Shown here: one piece after another, positions 62,981 to 64,000 of the stretch
Position numbering within the stretch: position 1 is the first letter of the stretch
Layout: each line of letters begins with the position of its first letter
NCBI GenBank assembly: GCA_963575645.1
Contig: OY754467.1
Span: forward strand, 3,038,001 to 3,102,000
DNA: 64,000 bases
Direction of reading: 5' to 3'
Origin: Xanthostigma xanthostigma
Taxonomy: Eukaryota > Arthropoda > Insecta > Raphidioptera > Raphidiidae
Made by a program: the position numbers and the translations under genes
Notes under the pieces: model-generated
Databases searched by the model: none
Told to the model about the DNA's origin: nothing
What the model saw: only the letters and a program-made list of their open reading frames with translations

Positions 62981-64000
62981 TTATTAGTTTAATTACCTGA
63001 CTTAAAATCTTATCATTTTTAGTTTCTTGTCGAATTAAATTTATATCAATAGGAACGTCATCATTTGAACTTACGTAATTTAAATAGCTTATATCACCAA
63101 TTTCAAACTTCGACTGAATTTGTTCTGAATTAATCGGTAGCCTTGACAAACTATCTGCACTATTTAATTCCGATTTAATATACTCAATTTCATATTCATA
63201 TTGAGAAAGGAGCAATGCCCAGCGTTGTAATCTACAAGCTGTCATCATAGAGAGACCCTTTTTATTTCCGAAAATTGTTAATAATGGTTTACTGTCTGTA
63301 ACTAAAATGAATCTGTTGGCAAATAAATATTGATTAAATTTATTTAAACCGAACATTATGCTCAGTGCTTCTTTCTCAATCTGGCTATAATTTCTCTCTG
63401 CCTGGGACAACATTCTGGACGCATAAGCAATAGGTTTCTCGATGCCTGAAGGATACACATGAGAAATTACACTACCGAGTCCGTACTGAGATGCATCACA
63501 TGTTAACCTAATTTTTAATTTTGGGTCAAAATGTACAAGGACATCAGTAGAAATTAACATCTTTTTAATTCTATTAAAAGCATTATCACAATTTTTGGTC
63601 CAGTCCCATTTTATATCTTTCTTAAGCAAATTATATAAGGGATGTAATACATCAGATGCATTTTTAATAAATTTGTTGTAATAATTTACAAGTCCTAAAA
63701 ATGACTTTAATTGTGAAACATTATTAGGGATGGGAGCATTCTTAATAGCCTCAATCTTATCTTCCGATGTTTGCAAACCTTTACAATTTATCACATATCC
63801 CAAATATTTAATTTCCTTTTTAAACAATTCGCATTTCTTTTTACTGATTGTTAAACCACACTCTTTTAATCGATTTAAAACAGCTTCAAGATTTTTAATA
63901 TGTTCAACTCTATCTTTTCCTGTAATTAATATGTCGTCTAAAAAACATATCGTTCCTTCTAATCCCCCTAAAATTAATTCCATCGTTTTTTGAAAAATTG
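62952..64000 (-). pseudogene. Gypsy element 2, reverse transcriptase and RNase H frame (continues off the window)
   Basis: The frame is open to the window edge. It has the RT catalytic FLDDILI motif near the start, the RT connection (YLGYVINCKGLQ), and RNase H (TCDASQYGLGSV, QIEKEALSI, VTDSKPLL, NSADSLSRL). Different in sequence from element 1, so it is a separate family, possibly Mag/gypsy-like. The 5' part (gag, protease) is outside the window. Confidence 0.9.

Overview
The window is insect nuclear DNA, AT-rich, with intron-containing protein genes (GT-AG introns) set in dense, heavily nested transposable elements. Several interspersed repeats, such as the short motifs around 361, 15345 and 57480-57960 and the one split at 49805-50570, look like repeats I associate with Lepidoptera, so a moth or butterfly is my best guess; this is inference from memory, not a database result.

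Genes, left to right. (1) The 3' end of an unrecognised Ser/Asp/Lys-rich protein gene, plus strand, one large terminal exon 1617-3829. (2) The complete drosha gene, plus strand, 13 coding exons from 10421 to 24990; all splice phases join and give 1341 codons plus stop. (3) An unrecognised five-exon gene, plus strand, 25941-30406, about 569 residues, starting about 440 bases after the drosha polyadenylation signal. (4) A kappaB-Ras (NKIRAS) small GTPase gene, minus strand, two exons 33918-34614. (5) A TMEM9 family gene, minus strand, five exons 35606-38081. (6) Complete GDP-mannose 4,6-dehydratase (Gmd), plus strand, five exons 38657-43480, divergent from TMEM9 across about 575 bases. From 44 kb to 58.9 kb I find no convincing host gene, mostly repeat families. 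From 59137 to the right edge, minus strand, lie two Ty3/gypsy retrotransposons, one inserted in the other.

Repeat families that could be defined from the sequence alone: family A, 11 copies with fixed ends and exchangeable middles; family B, five fold-back MITEs of about 590 bases, each with an 8-base target duplication; family C, five non-autonomous Helitrons (5' TC, 3' hairpin then CTAG, inserted between A and T); Tigger/pogo-like and mariner-like elements with TA duplications; a 5'-truncated LINE; tRNA-like SINE relics; a 460-base tandem satellite; and several long fold-back elements.

How the genes relate: drosha makes the nuclear RNase III of the Microprocessor. Gmd makes GDP-4-keto-6-deoxymannose for GDP-fucose. 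TMEM9 is a lysosomal/endosomal membrane protein family. kappaB-Ras is an atypical Ras-like regulator. I see no pathway linking them. The most interesting architecture is the placement of hairpin-forming MITEs in the introns of drosha and, as an inverted pair, on both sides of the in-frame transmembrane exon of TMEM9.
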